A stretch of 64,000 bases of DNA, from the NCBI RefSeq assembly GCF_051433195.1, contig NZ_JBHMFT010000025.1, forward strand, positions 1-64,000, given 5' to 3'. This document shows positions 53,978 to 64,000 of the stretch, piece by piece. The position numbers were made by a program, and so were the translations under genes. Below the pieces are notes generated by a model. That model searched no databases. It was given only the letters and a program-made list of their open reading frames with translations, and was not told the DNA's origin. Origin of the DNA: Falsiroseomonas sp051433195. Lineage in GTDB: Bacteria; Pseudomonadota; Alphaproteobacteria; Acetobacterales; Acetobacteraceae. Numbering within the stretch: position 1 is the first letter of the stretch; every line of letters begins with the position of its first letter.

Positions 53978-53994
53978 TTGAGAACCATTCTCAA
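53978..53994. promoter_or_regulatory. Fur-box-like inverted repeat
   Basis: TTGAGAACCATTCTCAA is a perfect 7-3-7 inverted repeat. It resembles the core of classical Fur boxes (GAGAATNATTCTC type) with one change in the centre. It overlaps the predicted transcription start, a position suited to repression, and lies 41 bases before the ATG of a small protein. The regulator is not identified; Fur itself is a guess from sequence. Confidence 0.55.
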
Positions 53995-54035
53995 TCGCCT
54001 TGCATCCCGCGCCGCCGGGGAAGACGGGAGTGTCC

Positions 54036-54275
54036 ATGGGCCGCGAATTCAGCCACATCGCCCGACGCTGCGAACGTGCGGTGGTGACCGCCTATCGGGA
54101 GCTGCGCGACGGGGGGAATGCCGACCTGGCGGCCTTCACCGCCTGCACCACGCTGTACCGCATCCACCACCCGGAATCCTCGGTGACCGAGGCGCGGCGG
54201 CTGGTGGCGGAGTGGATCGACCATCACGTGGTGCAGGGGATGCAGACCGAGGCGCCGGGGTGCGACTGCGATTGA
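54036..54275 (+). CDS. Small Cys/His-containing hypothetical protein
   Basis: A 79-residue soluble protein with four cysteines (RCERAV, AACTTLY-type ACTT, then GCDCD at the end) and four histidines (SHIA, YRIHHPE, DHHV pattern). The C-terminal CDCD end and the DHHVVQG segment could bind metal. The middle is amphipathic helix (TEARRLVAEWIDHHV). The ATG at 54036 was chosen because the predicted promoter and the Fur-like repeat lie just upstream. No family is recognised. An iron-responsive role is inferred only from the operator. Confidence 0.65.
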   Translation: MGREFSHIARRCERAVVTAYRELRDGGNADLAAFTACTTLYRIHHPESSVTEARRLVAEWIDHHVVQGMQTEAPGCDCD

Positions 54276-54500
54276 TCGCGATTGCGAGTCATTCGCAGTT
54301 GACGCGAGGTCGCTGGTGAGTCGAGGCCTGGCGGTGTCGCCTGCCGCTGCGCGCCACTCTCCCGCAATTGTGTGCTTGCCCTGGTTGCAATAGCCGGAGC
54401 CGGACGAGGAAACTGCGGCGCGCCCGGCGACCGCACGGCCACGCCACCTGCACGCCAGGCGTCGTGAGGCTCGCGCCAGGGTGCGGGAGCGAGGCTGTCC

Positions 54501-55148
54501 ATGCAGGCGGCAACATGCCCGGCGGCTATCGTCCTGCTCATCGATGCTTCGGCGTCGGTGCCCGATCGCATGTACCTGGCGCAGCGTGACGGCACCGCGG
54601 CAGCCTTTGAAGACCCTCGGCTGACCCGGAGGCTGGAGACCGTTGGCCCGCTCGCGGTACTCGTCGCCGACTTCGCCTTCGTGCCACTCGTGAGGCTGGA
54701 GTGGAGGGTCGTCCGTGACGCGAGGGACGCGCGCCGCTTCGCCGCGGATTTCCGTGGCCTCCGCCGCTCCGGGTGGAACGGCAACACGGCCATCGGCCAG
54801 GCCGTGGCGTTCGCGGTGCAGGAACTGGTCGCATCGCCATGTGCGGAAGGTTCGCGGATCATCGACATCTCGACCGACGGCGCCGAGACCAACCCGCGCC
54901 TCCCCGCCCGTGACGCGCGCGACGCCGCCGCTGCCGAGGGGATCGTGGTGAACGCCATTGCCTTCCCGACCGGGGTGGTCCAGGGCGCCGAGGACCACGA
55001 CATGCGGCTCGCCGAAGCGGCGCACTGGCTGCGCGAGAACGTCGCGACCGGCTTCGTGCGGGTCGCGGACCGCCCGGTCGGTTTTCTCGAAGCGTTTCGC
55101 GAGAAGGTCGTGTTCGAAATTGCGCAACTGTCGGACCGGGCGATGTGA
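54501..55148 (+). CDS. DUF1194/VWA-domain protein
   Basis: A 215-residue von Willebrand factor A fold. The MIDAS motif is IVLLIDASASVPDRMYLAQ (D-x-S-x-S), and later MIDAS residues are in NTAIGQAVAF and ISTDGAETNP. This matches DUF1194 proteins, which are usually exported and have a signal peptide; here the first residues MQAATCPAAIV lack one, so the protein may be cytoplasmic or the start may lie elsewhere. No ATPase partner is adjacent. The 225 bases before it hold no gene or repeat I could find. Confidence 0.8.
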   Translation: MQAATCPAAIVLLIDASASVPDRMYLAQRDGTAAAFEDPRLTRRLETVGPLAVLVADFAFVPLVRLEWRVVRDARDARRFAADFRGLRRSGWNGNTAIGQAVAFAVQELVASPCAEGSRIIDISTDGAETNPRLPARDARDAAAAEGIVVNAIAFPTGVVQGAEDHDMRLAEAAHWLRENVATGFVRVADRPVGFLEAFREKVVFEIAQLSDRAM

Positions 55149-55203
55149 CGCCGCCGCGCTGCGCCAGGGCGCGTGGTGGCGCCTCGCGAGATCGCGGCCC
55201 GGC

Positions 55204-58746
<3,543 letters not shown>

Positions 58747-58778
58747 TACGATAGGATGCCCGTTGTCACGGCGACTTG

Positions 58779-58830
58779 TGTTTCGCGCGGGGGCGCGGAT
58801 TGTTTCATCCGCTTCGCCAACATTGTTTCA
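58779..58830. promoter_or_regulatory. Three direct TGTTTC repeats in a divergent promoter
   Basis: TGTTTC occurs at 58779, 58801 and 58824, i.e. 22 and 23 bases apart. The last two share the longer word ATTGTTTCA. Spacing near two helical turns puts the sites on one DNA face. They lie between the hybrid kinase and OmpR-type regulator genes, upstream of a possible -35 TTGACG at 58862. They are candidates for binding by the regulator itself. Confidence 0.5.
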
Positions 58831-58915
58831 GGGGCGCGGCCGGGTTTGGAAAAGTACATGTTTGACGGGACTCGTTGGGATTTGTAACAGCGGGTGGGAC
58901 CAGGAGGGCCCTCGC

Positions 58916-59668
58916 ATGGCCGGTGGCACGACCAATCTGCTGATCGTGGAGGACGACCCGTTCCAGCGGGAGACCGTCTGCGCCTATCTGGCGGGGCAGG
59001 GCTTCGTCTGCGAGGCCGTGGCGGATGGCAAGGCGTGCCGGGCGGCGGTGGCGGTGGCGATGCCGGATGCGGCGCTGCTGGATGTGGGGCTGCCGGGGGG
59101 CGAGGACGGCTTCGCGCTGGCGCGCTGGCTGCGCGGGCAGTCGCCGCTGCTCGGCATCATCATGCTGACCGCGGCGGGCGACCTGGTGGACCGGGTGGTG
59201 GGGCTGGAATCCGGCGCCGACGACTACATCACCAAGCCGTTCGAGCCGCGCGAGCTGCTGGCGCGCATCCGCGCGGTGATGCGCCGCGCCGGGGCGGAGG
59301 GGGCCGCGCAAGGCGCGGCGCTGGCGGCAGCGAGGCCGGAGGTGCTGCCGCCGGGCAAGGCGCGCATCGGCGGGGCGATCCTGGACCTGAAGCGCGGGCT
59401 GCTGGTGACGGCGGAGGGGCGGGAGGACACGCTGACGGAGGGCGAGTTCACCCTGCTCAAGCTGTTCGTCGAGAATCCGAACCGGGCGCTGCACCGCGAC
59501 TGGCTGCTGGAGCGGACCTCGGGCGAGGAGGAGCCGGAGGCCTTCGACCGGGCCATCGACCTGCGCATCATGCGGCTGCGGCGCAAGGTGGAGCGCACGC
59601 CGACGCGGCCGATGGCGATCCGCACCGTGCGCGGGGTGGGGTATCTGTTCGATCCGGAGGCGGTCTAG
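58916..59668 (+). CDS. OmpR/PhoB-family response regulator
   Basis: A 250-residue regulator. Receiver domain (about 7-125): acidic pocket in LLIVEDDPFQRE, phospho-Asp in ALLDVGLPGGEDGF, Thr in IIMLTAAGD and Lys in DYITKPFEPRE. After a linker of about 25 residues comes a winged-helix DNA-binding domain (LTEGEFTLLKLFVENPNRALHRDWLLE, then DRAIDLRIMRLRRKVER, then IRTVRGVGYLF). The ATG at 58916 follows AGGAGGG. It reads divergently from the hybrid kinase gene, so the two are a likely pair; the TGTTTC repeats lie between them. Confidence 0.95.
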   Translation: MAGGTTNLLIVEDDPFQRETVCAYLAGQGFVCEAVADGKACRAAVAVAMPDAALLDVGLPGGEDGFALARWLRGQSPLLGIIMLTAAGDLVDRVVGLESGADDYITKPFEPRELLARIRAVMRRAGAEGAAQGAALAAARPEVLPPGKARIGGAILDLKRGLLVTAEGREDTLTEGEFTLLKLFVENPNRALHRDWLLERTSGEEEPEAFDRAIDLRIMRLRRKVERTPTRPMAIRTVRGVGYLFDPEAV

Positions 59669-59691
59669 TCTCGCCTGCGTGATCGGGGGGG

Positions 59692-60438
59692 ATGGCGATG
59701 CAGGATGGGGCATGTGGCTGCTGCGGCGGCAGGCCGGGGCACGGGGTCTTCGGGCGGCGGGGCGTGATCGGCGGCCTGGCGGCGCTGGGGGTGCTGGGGA
59801 CGGGCGCGGCACGGGCCTCGGATCCGGTGGCGCACAGCACGCTGACGCCGGACGAGGCGCTGCAACTGCTGAAGGTCGGGAACGACGCCTATGTGACGGA
59901 AGCGCCGTTCCGCGCGGCGTGGGGGCGGGAGCGGCGGGTGGAGCTGGCGCGGGGACAGGCGCCGTTCTGCGTGCTGGTCGGGTGTTCCGACAGCCGGGTG
60001 CCGCCGGAGTTGCTGTTCGGGCGCGGCCTGGGCGAGCTGTTCATCATCCGCAACGCCGGCAACACCATCGACACCACGGCGCTGGGCAGCGTGGAGTATG
60101 GGGTGGGGGTGCTCGGCTGCCCGCTGGTGGTGGTGCTCGGGCATGAGAATTGCGGCGCGGTCGCCGCGGCGGTCGAGGTGGTGGAGCGGAATGCGACCTT
60201 CCCTGGGGTGATCGGGGAGATGGTGCAGCCGATCATCCCGGCGGTGCTGAGCGTGCGCGGCGGTGGCAGCGAGGGGCTGCTCGACCGGGCGGTGCGGGCG
60301 AATGCGCGGCGGGTGGCGGGGCGGCTGAAGACGCAGAGCCCGATCCTGCAGCAGGCGCTGGCGGCCGGGCGGCTGAAGGTGGTGGCGGCGCGCTACGACC
60401 TGGATGATGGCGACGTGGCGTGGATGGAGGACGTCTGA
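59692..60438 (+). CDS. Exported beta-class carbonic anhydrase
   Basis: Zinc enzyme of 248 residues interconverting CO2 and bicarbonate. Zinc ligands: first Cys with the D-x-R dyad in LVGCSDSRVPPEL, His and Cys in VLGHENCGAVAA. The N-terminus is unusual: a cysteine-rich leader (MQDGACGCCGG) precedes a twin-arginine-like signal (FGRRGVIGGLAALGVLGTGAARA), so the enzyme should reach the periplasm. Its start lies 23 bases after the response regulator stop, so it may be part of that transcript. A hairpin follows the stop codon. Confidence 0.92.
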   Translation: MAMQDGACGCCGGRPGHGVFGRRGVIGGLAALGVLGTGAARASDPVAHSTLTPDEALQLLKVGNDAYVTEAPFRAAWGRERRVELARGQAPFCVLVGCSDSRVPPELLFGRGLGELFIIRNAGNTIDTTALGSVEYGVGVLGCPLVVVLGHENCGAVAAAVEVVERNATFPGVIGEMVQPIIPAVLSVRGGGSEGLLDRAVRANARRVAGRLKTQSPILQQALAAGRLKVVAARYDLDDGDVAWMEDV

Positions 60439-60469
60439 CATCAGCGGTCATCCTCGATGACCGCTGATG
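60439..60469 (+). terminator. Likely Rho-independent terminator
   Basis: Arms CATCAGCGGTCAT (60439-60451) and ATGACCGCTGATG (60457-60469) are perfect complements with a five-base loop, followed by TTTCTCTC. It begins right after the carbonic anhydrase stop. The T-run is interrupted, so efficiency may be partial. Confidence 0.7.
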
Positions 60470-60616
60470 TTTCTCTCGCCCTCAAGCGCCGGGCGCGCGC
60501 TCCGCGCGCCTGGCTGCGCGGCATAGGCCGCGGCGCCCGTTCGGGCGCTCGGCCGGCCGTGCCTGCCGCAGGTCACCCACTGTGCCGCAGGTATGAGCCG
60601 GATCTGAAAGGCGGGC

Positions 60617-62449
60617 CTACGCCGTCTCCTCCGCCAGGTCGGCCATCTGCCTGGCGGGCAGGGTGATGGTGACGCGCAGGCCCGTCGGCCGCCAGTCGAA
60701 GGCGATGCGGCCGCCGAGCTGTCGCTCCGCCAGTTGGTGCAGCAGGCGGGTGCCGAAGCCGCCGGCCGGCGGCACATCCGGCAGCGGCGGGCCGCCCTGT
60801 TCCGCCCAGCGCAGGGCAAGGGTGCCGTCCGGCTGCAAGGCCCAGTCCAGCGCCACGTGGCCGGAGCCGTTGGAGAGCGCGCCGTGCTTGGCGGCGTTGG
60901 TGGCCAGCTCGTGCAGCAGCATCGCGCAGGGTTGCACCGCCTCGGCCGCCAGGCGGATCGGCGGGCCGTCGAGGTGGACGCGGCCGCGATAGGGCTCCAG
61001 CTCACCCTCTGCCAGGGTGCGCAGCGCGCCGCCGAGCCAGGATGTGGCGGCGAGCAGGGTATGGGCGCGGGCCATCGCGGTGATGCGGCCCTCGACGCTG
61101 GCGGCAAACGCGATGGTGGAGCCGTCGCGCGGCGCCAGGCGCACGATGGACAGGGCGACGGCGAGGGCGTTCTTCGCGCGGTGGTCCACTTCCCGCATCA
61201 GCATCAGGCGATGCGCCTCCGCCTTCCGCTTTGCCGCGGTGCGGGCGAACAGGTCCTGCGCCGCACCGCGCAGGGCGTGGCGGACCAGGGCGACCTCCTG
61301 GATCGACGGCGCCGGGCCTGGAGCGGGCGGGGTTTCGGCGTCGGCCAGGGCTTCGGCGTCGCTGGCCAGGGACTCGACTTCCCGCCCCAGGCGGCCGCCG
61401 AAGCGGACGGCGCCGGCGGTGGCGAACAGGATGGCGACCAGGCCGGCGCCGCCGGCGATCCAGAACGCCTGGCGCACCGGGGCATCGACCTCCGCCCGCG
61501 GCGCGGTGTGGACGACGCTCCATCCGGTCGAGTGCAGGCGGCGCAGGGTGCCGTAGACCGGCACGCCGTCGCGGGACGTGGCCTCGACCCGGCCGTGCAG
61601 GGCCAGCGGGTCGCGCTGGAAGCGCTGCACCTCGGGCGAGGCGGGGGCGGTGATGAAGCGGGCCTCGTCCCGCGACCGGGCCAGGATGTTGCCGTGGTCG
61701 TCGACGATCGCGGCCACCCGGCTGCTGGGCATCGGCTGGTCGCGCAGCACGGCGCCGAGGCTGGCGGGCAGGATGTTGGCGGTCAGGACGGCGATCACCT
61801 CCTCCCCGCGCAGCACCGGCAGGGAGACGCCGACCAGCCATTGCCGCGCCACCGGGCCCCAGATCAGGCCGGAGAAGCGCACCTGCCGGCTTTCGACCAT
61901 CGCGCGCCAGATCGCGAGCGTGTCGCGGGGCGGGCCGCCGGCGCCGGGGGCGTAGCGGAGCGGGCCGAGGCTGGGCAGCGGGGCGCCGAGCGGGGCCAGC
62001 GTGTTGAACAGCTGGCGCGGCGCCGTGGCGGTGGACAGGCTGATGTTGAACAGGACCGAGGGGCGGCGGCCGACGATGGCGGCGGCCTGGCGGTGCAGGG
62101 AGGCGAGCGCCTCCGCGGCGCCAGGCCCGGAGCCGAGGGCCTGGTCCACCAGGTCGGAGGCGCCGAGGACTTCGAGCGTCGAGACCGTCAGGCGCAGCTC
62201 CCGGTCCACCGCGATCTGCAGCGCGGTGGTGGTGGCATCGAGGCCGCGCAGGACATCGGCCCGGCGTTCCTTCGCCGTCCAGACCGCAAGCGCCAGGGCC
62301 AGCACGGCGAGCGGCAGGCAGGTGGCCAGGATCAGGCGGAACAGGTGGGTGCGGAACCGCGGGGCGGGTGGCGCTGCGGGGTGGGGGGCTGCGCGGTGCA
62401 GCGGGGCGGCGGCCGGGTGGGGGACTTCGGCGGCTGCCAAGATGCACAA
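60617..62449 (-). CDS. Membrane HWE-family sensor histidine kinase
   Basis: Sensor kinase of about 610 residues. Layout: TM1 (LILATCLPLAVLALALAVWTA) near residue 40-60, a periplasmic domain of about 270 residues, TM2 (IAGGAGLVAILFATAGAV), a short linker with no clear PAS, then the kinase core. The phospho-His is in MREVDHRAKNALAVALS and the HWE-type helix in LHELATNAAKHGALSN. The annotated start is a TTG; a second TTG nine bases later has a better spaced AGGGA site, so the start is uncertain. No partner regulator adjoins. It is convergent with the carbonic anhydrase gene. Confidence 0.9.
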   Translation of the reverse strand: MCILAAAEVPHPAAAPLHRAAPHPAAPPAPRFRTHLFRLILATCLPLAVLALALAVWTAKERRADVLRGLDATTTALQIAVDRELRLTVSTLEVLGASDLVDQALGSGPGAAEALASLHRQAAAIVGRRPSVLFNISLSTATAPRQLFNTLAPLGAPLPSLGPLRYAPGAGGPPRDTLAIWRAMVESRQVRFSGLIWGPVARQWLVGVSLPVLRGEEVIAVLTANILPASLGAVLRDQPMPSSRVAAIVDDHGNILARSRDEARFITAPASPEVQRFQRDPLALHGRVEATSRDGVPVYGTLRRLHSTGWSVVHTAPRAEVDAPVRQAFWIAGGAGLVAILFATAGAVRFGGRLGREVESLASDAEALADAETPPAPGPAPSIQEVALVRHALRGAAQDLFARTAAKRKAEAHRLMLMREVDHRAKNALAVALSIVRLAPRDGSTIAFAASVEGRITAMARAHTLLAATSWLGGALRTLAEGELEPYRGRVHLDGPPIRLAAEAVQPCAMLLHELATNAAKHGALSNGSGHVALDWALQPDGTLALRWAEQGGPPLPDVPPAGGFGTRLLHQLAERQLGGRIAFDWRPTGLRVTITLPARQMADLAEETA

Positions 62450-62658
62450 ATCCCTGCGGCCGCGCGGCTTGCGGCTGAATGGTCACCGTGGGGCCGCCGA
62501 GTGTGCCGCCGGGTTCAAGGTCATCCAGGTGAACCGCGGCAGGGCCGCGATTTCTCTGATCAATATACAAAAAATTAGCGTCTGCGGTAGTTCTTATCGC
62601 ATCCCGGGACCGGTGGGTGTGCCGCGCGGTCGGGCCACAATTTCAATGAAGCTTCTGT

Positions 62659-62670
62659 TTTATCGATAAA
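62659..62670. promoter_or_regulatory. Perfect palindrome TTTATCGATAAA in an AT-rich gap
   Basis: A 12-base perfect palindrome. The surrounding 250 bases (62450-62702) are the most AT-rich part of the window, with ATCAATATACAAAAAATTAG around 62558-62577. The gap lies upstream of the HWE kinase and downstream of the racemase gene, both minus-strand. It probably contains the kinase promoter; the palindrome may be an operator. Confidence 0.4.
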
Positions 62671-62702
62671 CCAGTCCTCCTCCGCGGTCCTGCCGGTGTG
62701 GA

Positions 62703-63416
62703 TCACGCTTCCGTCAGGACGGTGCGGTCGGCCAGGATGACGGCGCGGGCCAGGGCATCGATGGTGTCGCAGACCGGGAAGGGCAGGGCCGGGCCGGCGG
62801 CGATGCCGAGGGGGATTTCGGTGCAGCCGAGCACCACGGCCGTGGCGCCGCGCGCGGCCAGGGCGCGGGCGGCTTCGGCCAGGGGCGGGTAGGCGCTCGC
62901 GGGATCGTTGGCCTTCACGCGGGCGATGCCGGGGGTGACGAGGGCGGCCATCTCGGCCTCGGTCGGGGTCAGGCAGGTCCAGCCACGGGGGGCGAGGCGG
63001 TCCTGGTACAGGCGCATGGCGAGGGTGCCGGCGGTGCCCATCAGGCCGATCGGGCCCGGCTTCACGCCGAGGCGGAGCAATTCGGCCTCCGCGGCGTCGA
63101 CGATGTGCAGGATGGGCAGGGGGGTGGCGGCCTGCAGGGCGTCGTACCACCCATGCGCGGTGTTGCAGGGGATGGCGATGGCGGTGGCGCCGGCGGCCTC
63201 CAGCCCGCGCAGGCCGCGCAGCAGGGCGGGCAGCGGGTCCTCCCCGCCCTGCAGGCGGGCGGCGGTGCGGTCCGGCACGCGGGGGTCGGACCACAGGATG
63301 GCGGGGATGTGGTCCTGGTCGCGGGTCGCGGGGGTCAGCAGGGTCAGGCGCAGCATGAACTGCGCCGAGGCCAGCGGGCCCATGCCGCCGAGCACGCCCA
63401 GAATTGTCTGCGACAT
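62703..63416 (-). CDS. Aspartate/glutamate racemase family protein
   Basis: Cofactor-independent racemase of 237 residues. The two catalytic cysteines are in AIAIPCNTAHGWYD and VVLGCTEIPLGI. The N-terminal ILGVLGGMGPLASAQFMLRL strand-loop matches the aspartate racemase family. The ATG at 63416 has GAGGG upstream; the frame extends further but without family similarity. It is divergent from the TRAP-type binding protein gene, leaving 49 bases, so both promoters are compact. Substrate may be aspartate, glutamate or a related acid. Confidence 0.92.
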   Translation of the reverse strand: MSQTILGVLGGMGPLASAQFMLRLTLLTPATRDQDHIPAILWSDPRVPDRTAARLQGGEDPLPALLRGLRGLEAAGATAIAIPCNTAHGWYDALQAATPLPILHIVDAAEAELLRLGVKPGPIGLMGTAGTLAMRLYQDRLAPRGWTCLTPTEAEMAALVTPGIARVKANDPASAYPPLAEAARALAARGATAVVLGCTEIPLGIAAGPALPFPVCDTIDALARAVILADRTVLTEA

Positions 63417-63465
63417 GGTGACCCTCGTCCTATGATGCGGCGGCCCTGAGAATGGAGTCCCGGTG

Positions 63466-64000
63466 ATGCGCCGTCGCAGCCTGATTGCCCTTGCCTCCAG
63501 CATGCCGCTTGCCGCCCTCGGGGAACAGGCGGCAGCCCAACAATCGGGAGCGCCTTGGGTGGCGGCCACCGAGTATCCGGCGGGGGCGATGCCGGCGGAG
63601 GCGCTGGTGCGGCTGGCGGAGGCGGCGCGGCCGCTGCGGATCGAGCCGGCCTTCGATGCGCCGCAGGGCGTGCGGTCCGCGGCGATGCCGCGGGCGGTGG
63701 CGGAGGGGAAGTTCGCTATCGGCGATGCCTTCGCGGGCGCGCTCGGCGGGCTGGACCCGATCTTCCTGCTGTCCTCGCTGCCGTTCCTGGCGACCTCGGC
63801 GGCGGAGTCGAAGCGGCTGCTGGCGGCGGCGCGGCCGGCCTACCAGGCGGCGCTGGAGGCGCTGGGGGTGACGCTGCTGCATGTGACGCCCTGGCCGCCG
63901 ACGGGCATCTGGTCGCGCAGGCCGGTGGCGACGCCGGAGGATCTGCGCGGGCTGCGGGTGCGCACCTATGACGCGACCGGCACCACGACGCTGGCGGGCC
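63466..64000 (+). CDS. TRAP-type (DctP-like) binding protein, 5' part, runs off the window
   Basis: Only the first 178 residues are inside the window and no stop is reached. The N-terminus is a signal peptide (MRRRSLIALASSMPLAALGEQAAAQ). The mature part reads like DctP proteins: EGKFAIGDAFAGALGG, DPIFLLSSLPFLATSAAES, then LLHVTPWPPTGIWSRRPVATPEDLRGLRVRTYDAT. These bind carboxylates for TRAP permeases (DctQM), expected to the right of the window. Its divergent partner, an Asp/Glu racemase, would fit an amino-acid-like or dicarboxylate ligand. Confidence 0.8.
   Translation, partial: MRRRSLIALASSMPLAALGEQAAAQQSGAPWVAATEYPAGAMPAEALVRLAEAARPLRIEPAFDAPQGVRSAAMPRAVAEGKFAIGDAFAGALGGLDPIFLLSSLPFLATSAAESKRLLAAARPAYQAALEALGVTLLHVTPWPPTGIWSRRPVATPEDLRGLRVRTYDATGTTTLAG

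Noticed and set aside
53255..54035. Complete insertion sequence around the transposase-like gene
   Set aside because: The catalytic domain is missing and I could not find matching terminal inverted repeats or a target duplication.
60457..60666. A 69-residue frame after the carbonic anhydrase gene
   Set aside because: It starts inside the terminator hairpin, is Arg/Pro/Gly-rich and has no ribosome site.

Overview
The window is 64 kb of very GC-rich, gene-dense bacterial DNA. The gene families (HWE-type sensor kinases, Bug-type binding protein, ELM1/DUF1022, DUF1194, DUF2007, DUF2270, Tat- and Sec-exported binding proteins) and the strong G/C wobble bias suggest an alphaproteobacterium, most likely Acetobacteraceae of the Roseomonas type. 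That placement is inferred from protein character; there is no rRNA. I see no prophage, CRISPR array or intact insertion sequence.

Layout. 0-2.5 kb: a carbohydrate-type ABC importer fragment (binding protein plus ATPase). 2.6-15.4 kb: a catabolic-looking block with a 2-oxoacid dehydrogenase E1 pair, an internally duplicated unknown protein, an acetolactate-synthase-like TPP enzyme, an acyl-CoA ligase, a small cupin, an amidohydrolase, two polysaccharide-deacetylase-fold hydrolases, a glutathione transferase and a large exported hydrolase. 15.5-22.6 kb: tRNA-Ser(GCU), katG, an ABC-F ATPase, small and exported unknown proteins, and an SDR. 22.6-31.5 kb: an HWE kinase, an ArsC/YffB-like protein, an M20 peptidase, a tandem universal stress protein with a Kef-type antiporter, a cupin and a Bug binding protein. 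31.5-39.1 kb: the class I ribonucleotide reductase operon with a NrdR-like operator and a tiny gene between nrdA and nrdB, DUF2270, SCO, a TrmN6-like methylase, DUF2007 and a polyprenyl diphosphate synthase. 39.2-45.1 kb: a class III aminotransferase, a molybdopterin oxidoreductase and PhoX. 45.2-50.3 kb: one long minus-strand run of pyrE, antitoxin, toxin, and a peptide-type ABC importer with a VOC gene inside it. 50.3-53.8 kb: ELM1, MsrQ, a tartrate/malate dehydrogenase and a transposase-like remnant. 54-64 kb: signalling genes (VWA protein, giant hybrid kinase divergent from an OmpR-type regulator, second HWE kinase), an exported carbonic anhydrase, an Asp/Glu racemase, and the 5' end of a DctP-type binding protein.

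Three global patterns stand out. First, nine copies of a GC-rich hairpin repeat (cores like CCCTCTCCCCC/GGGGGAGAGGG followed by GGTGAGGGG) lie between about 7.2 and 46.1 kb, mostly at gene 3' ends, and I found none after 46.1 kb. Second, the plus strand is C-rich up to roughly 43-50 kb and G-rich after it, whichever way genes point. Third, several short genes escape simple ORF calling: a cupin at 8952-9221, a 59-residue gene between nrdA and nrdB, a VOC gene, an antitoxin, and a gene running off the right edge.

No single locus is proven to be a new system. The best candidates are the duplicated unknown protein coupled to a TPP enzyme, the nrdA-nrdB spacer gene, the pyrE/toxin-antitoxin/ABC run, and a small Cys/His protein under a Fur-like operator.
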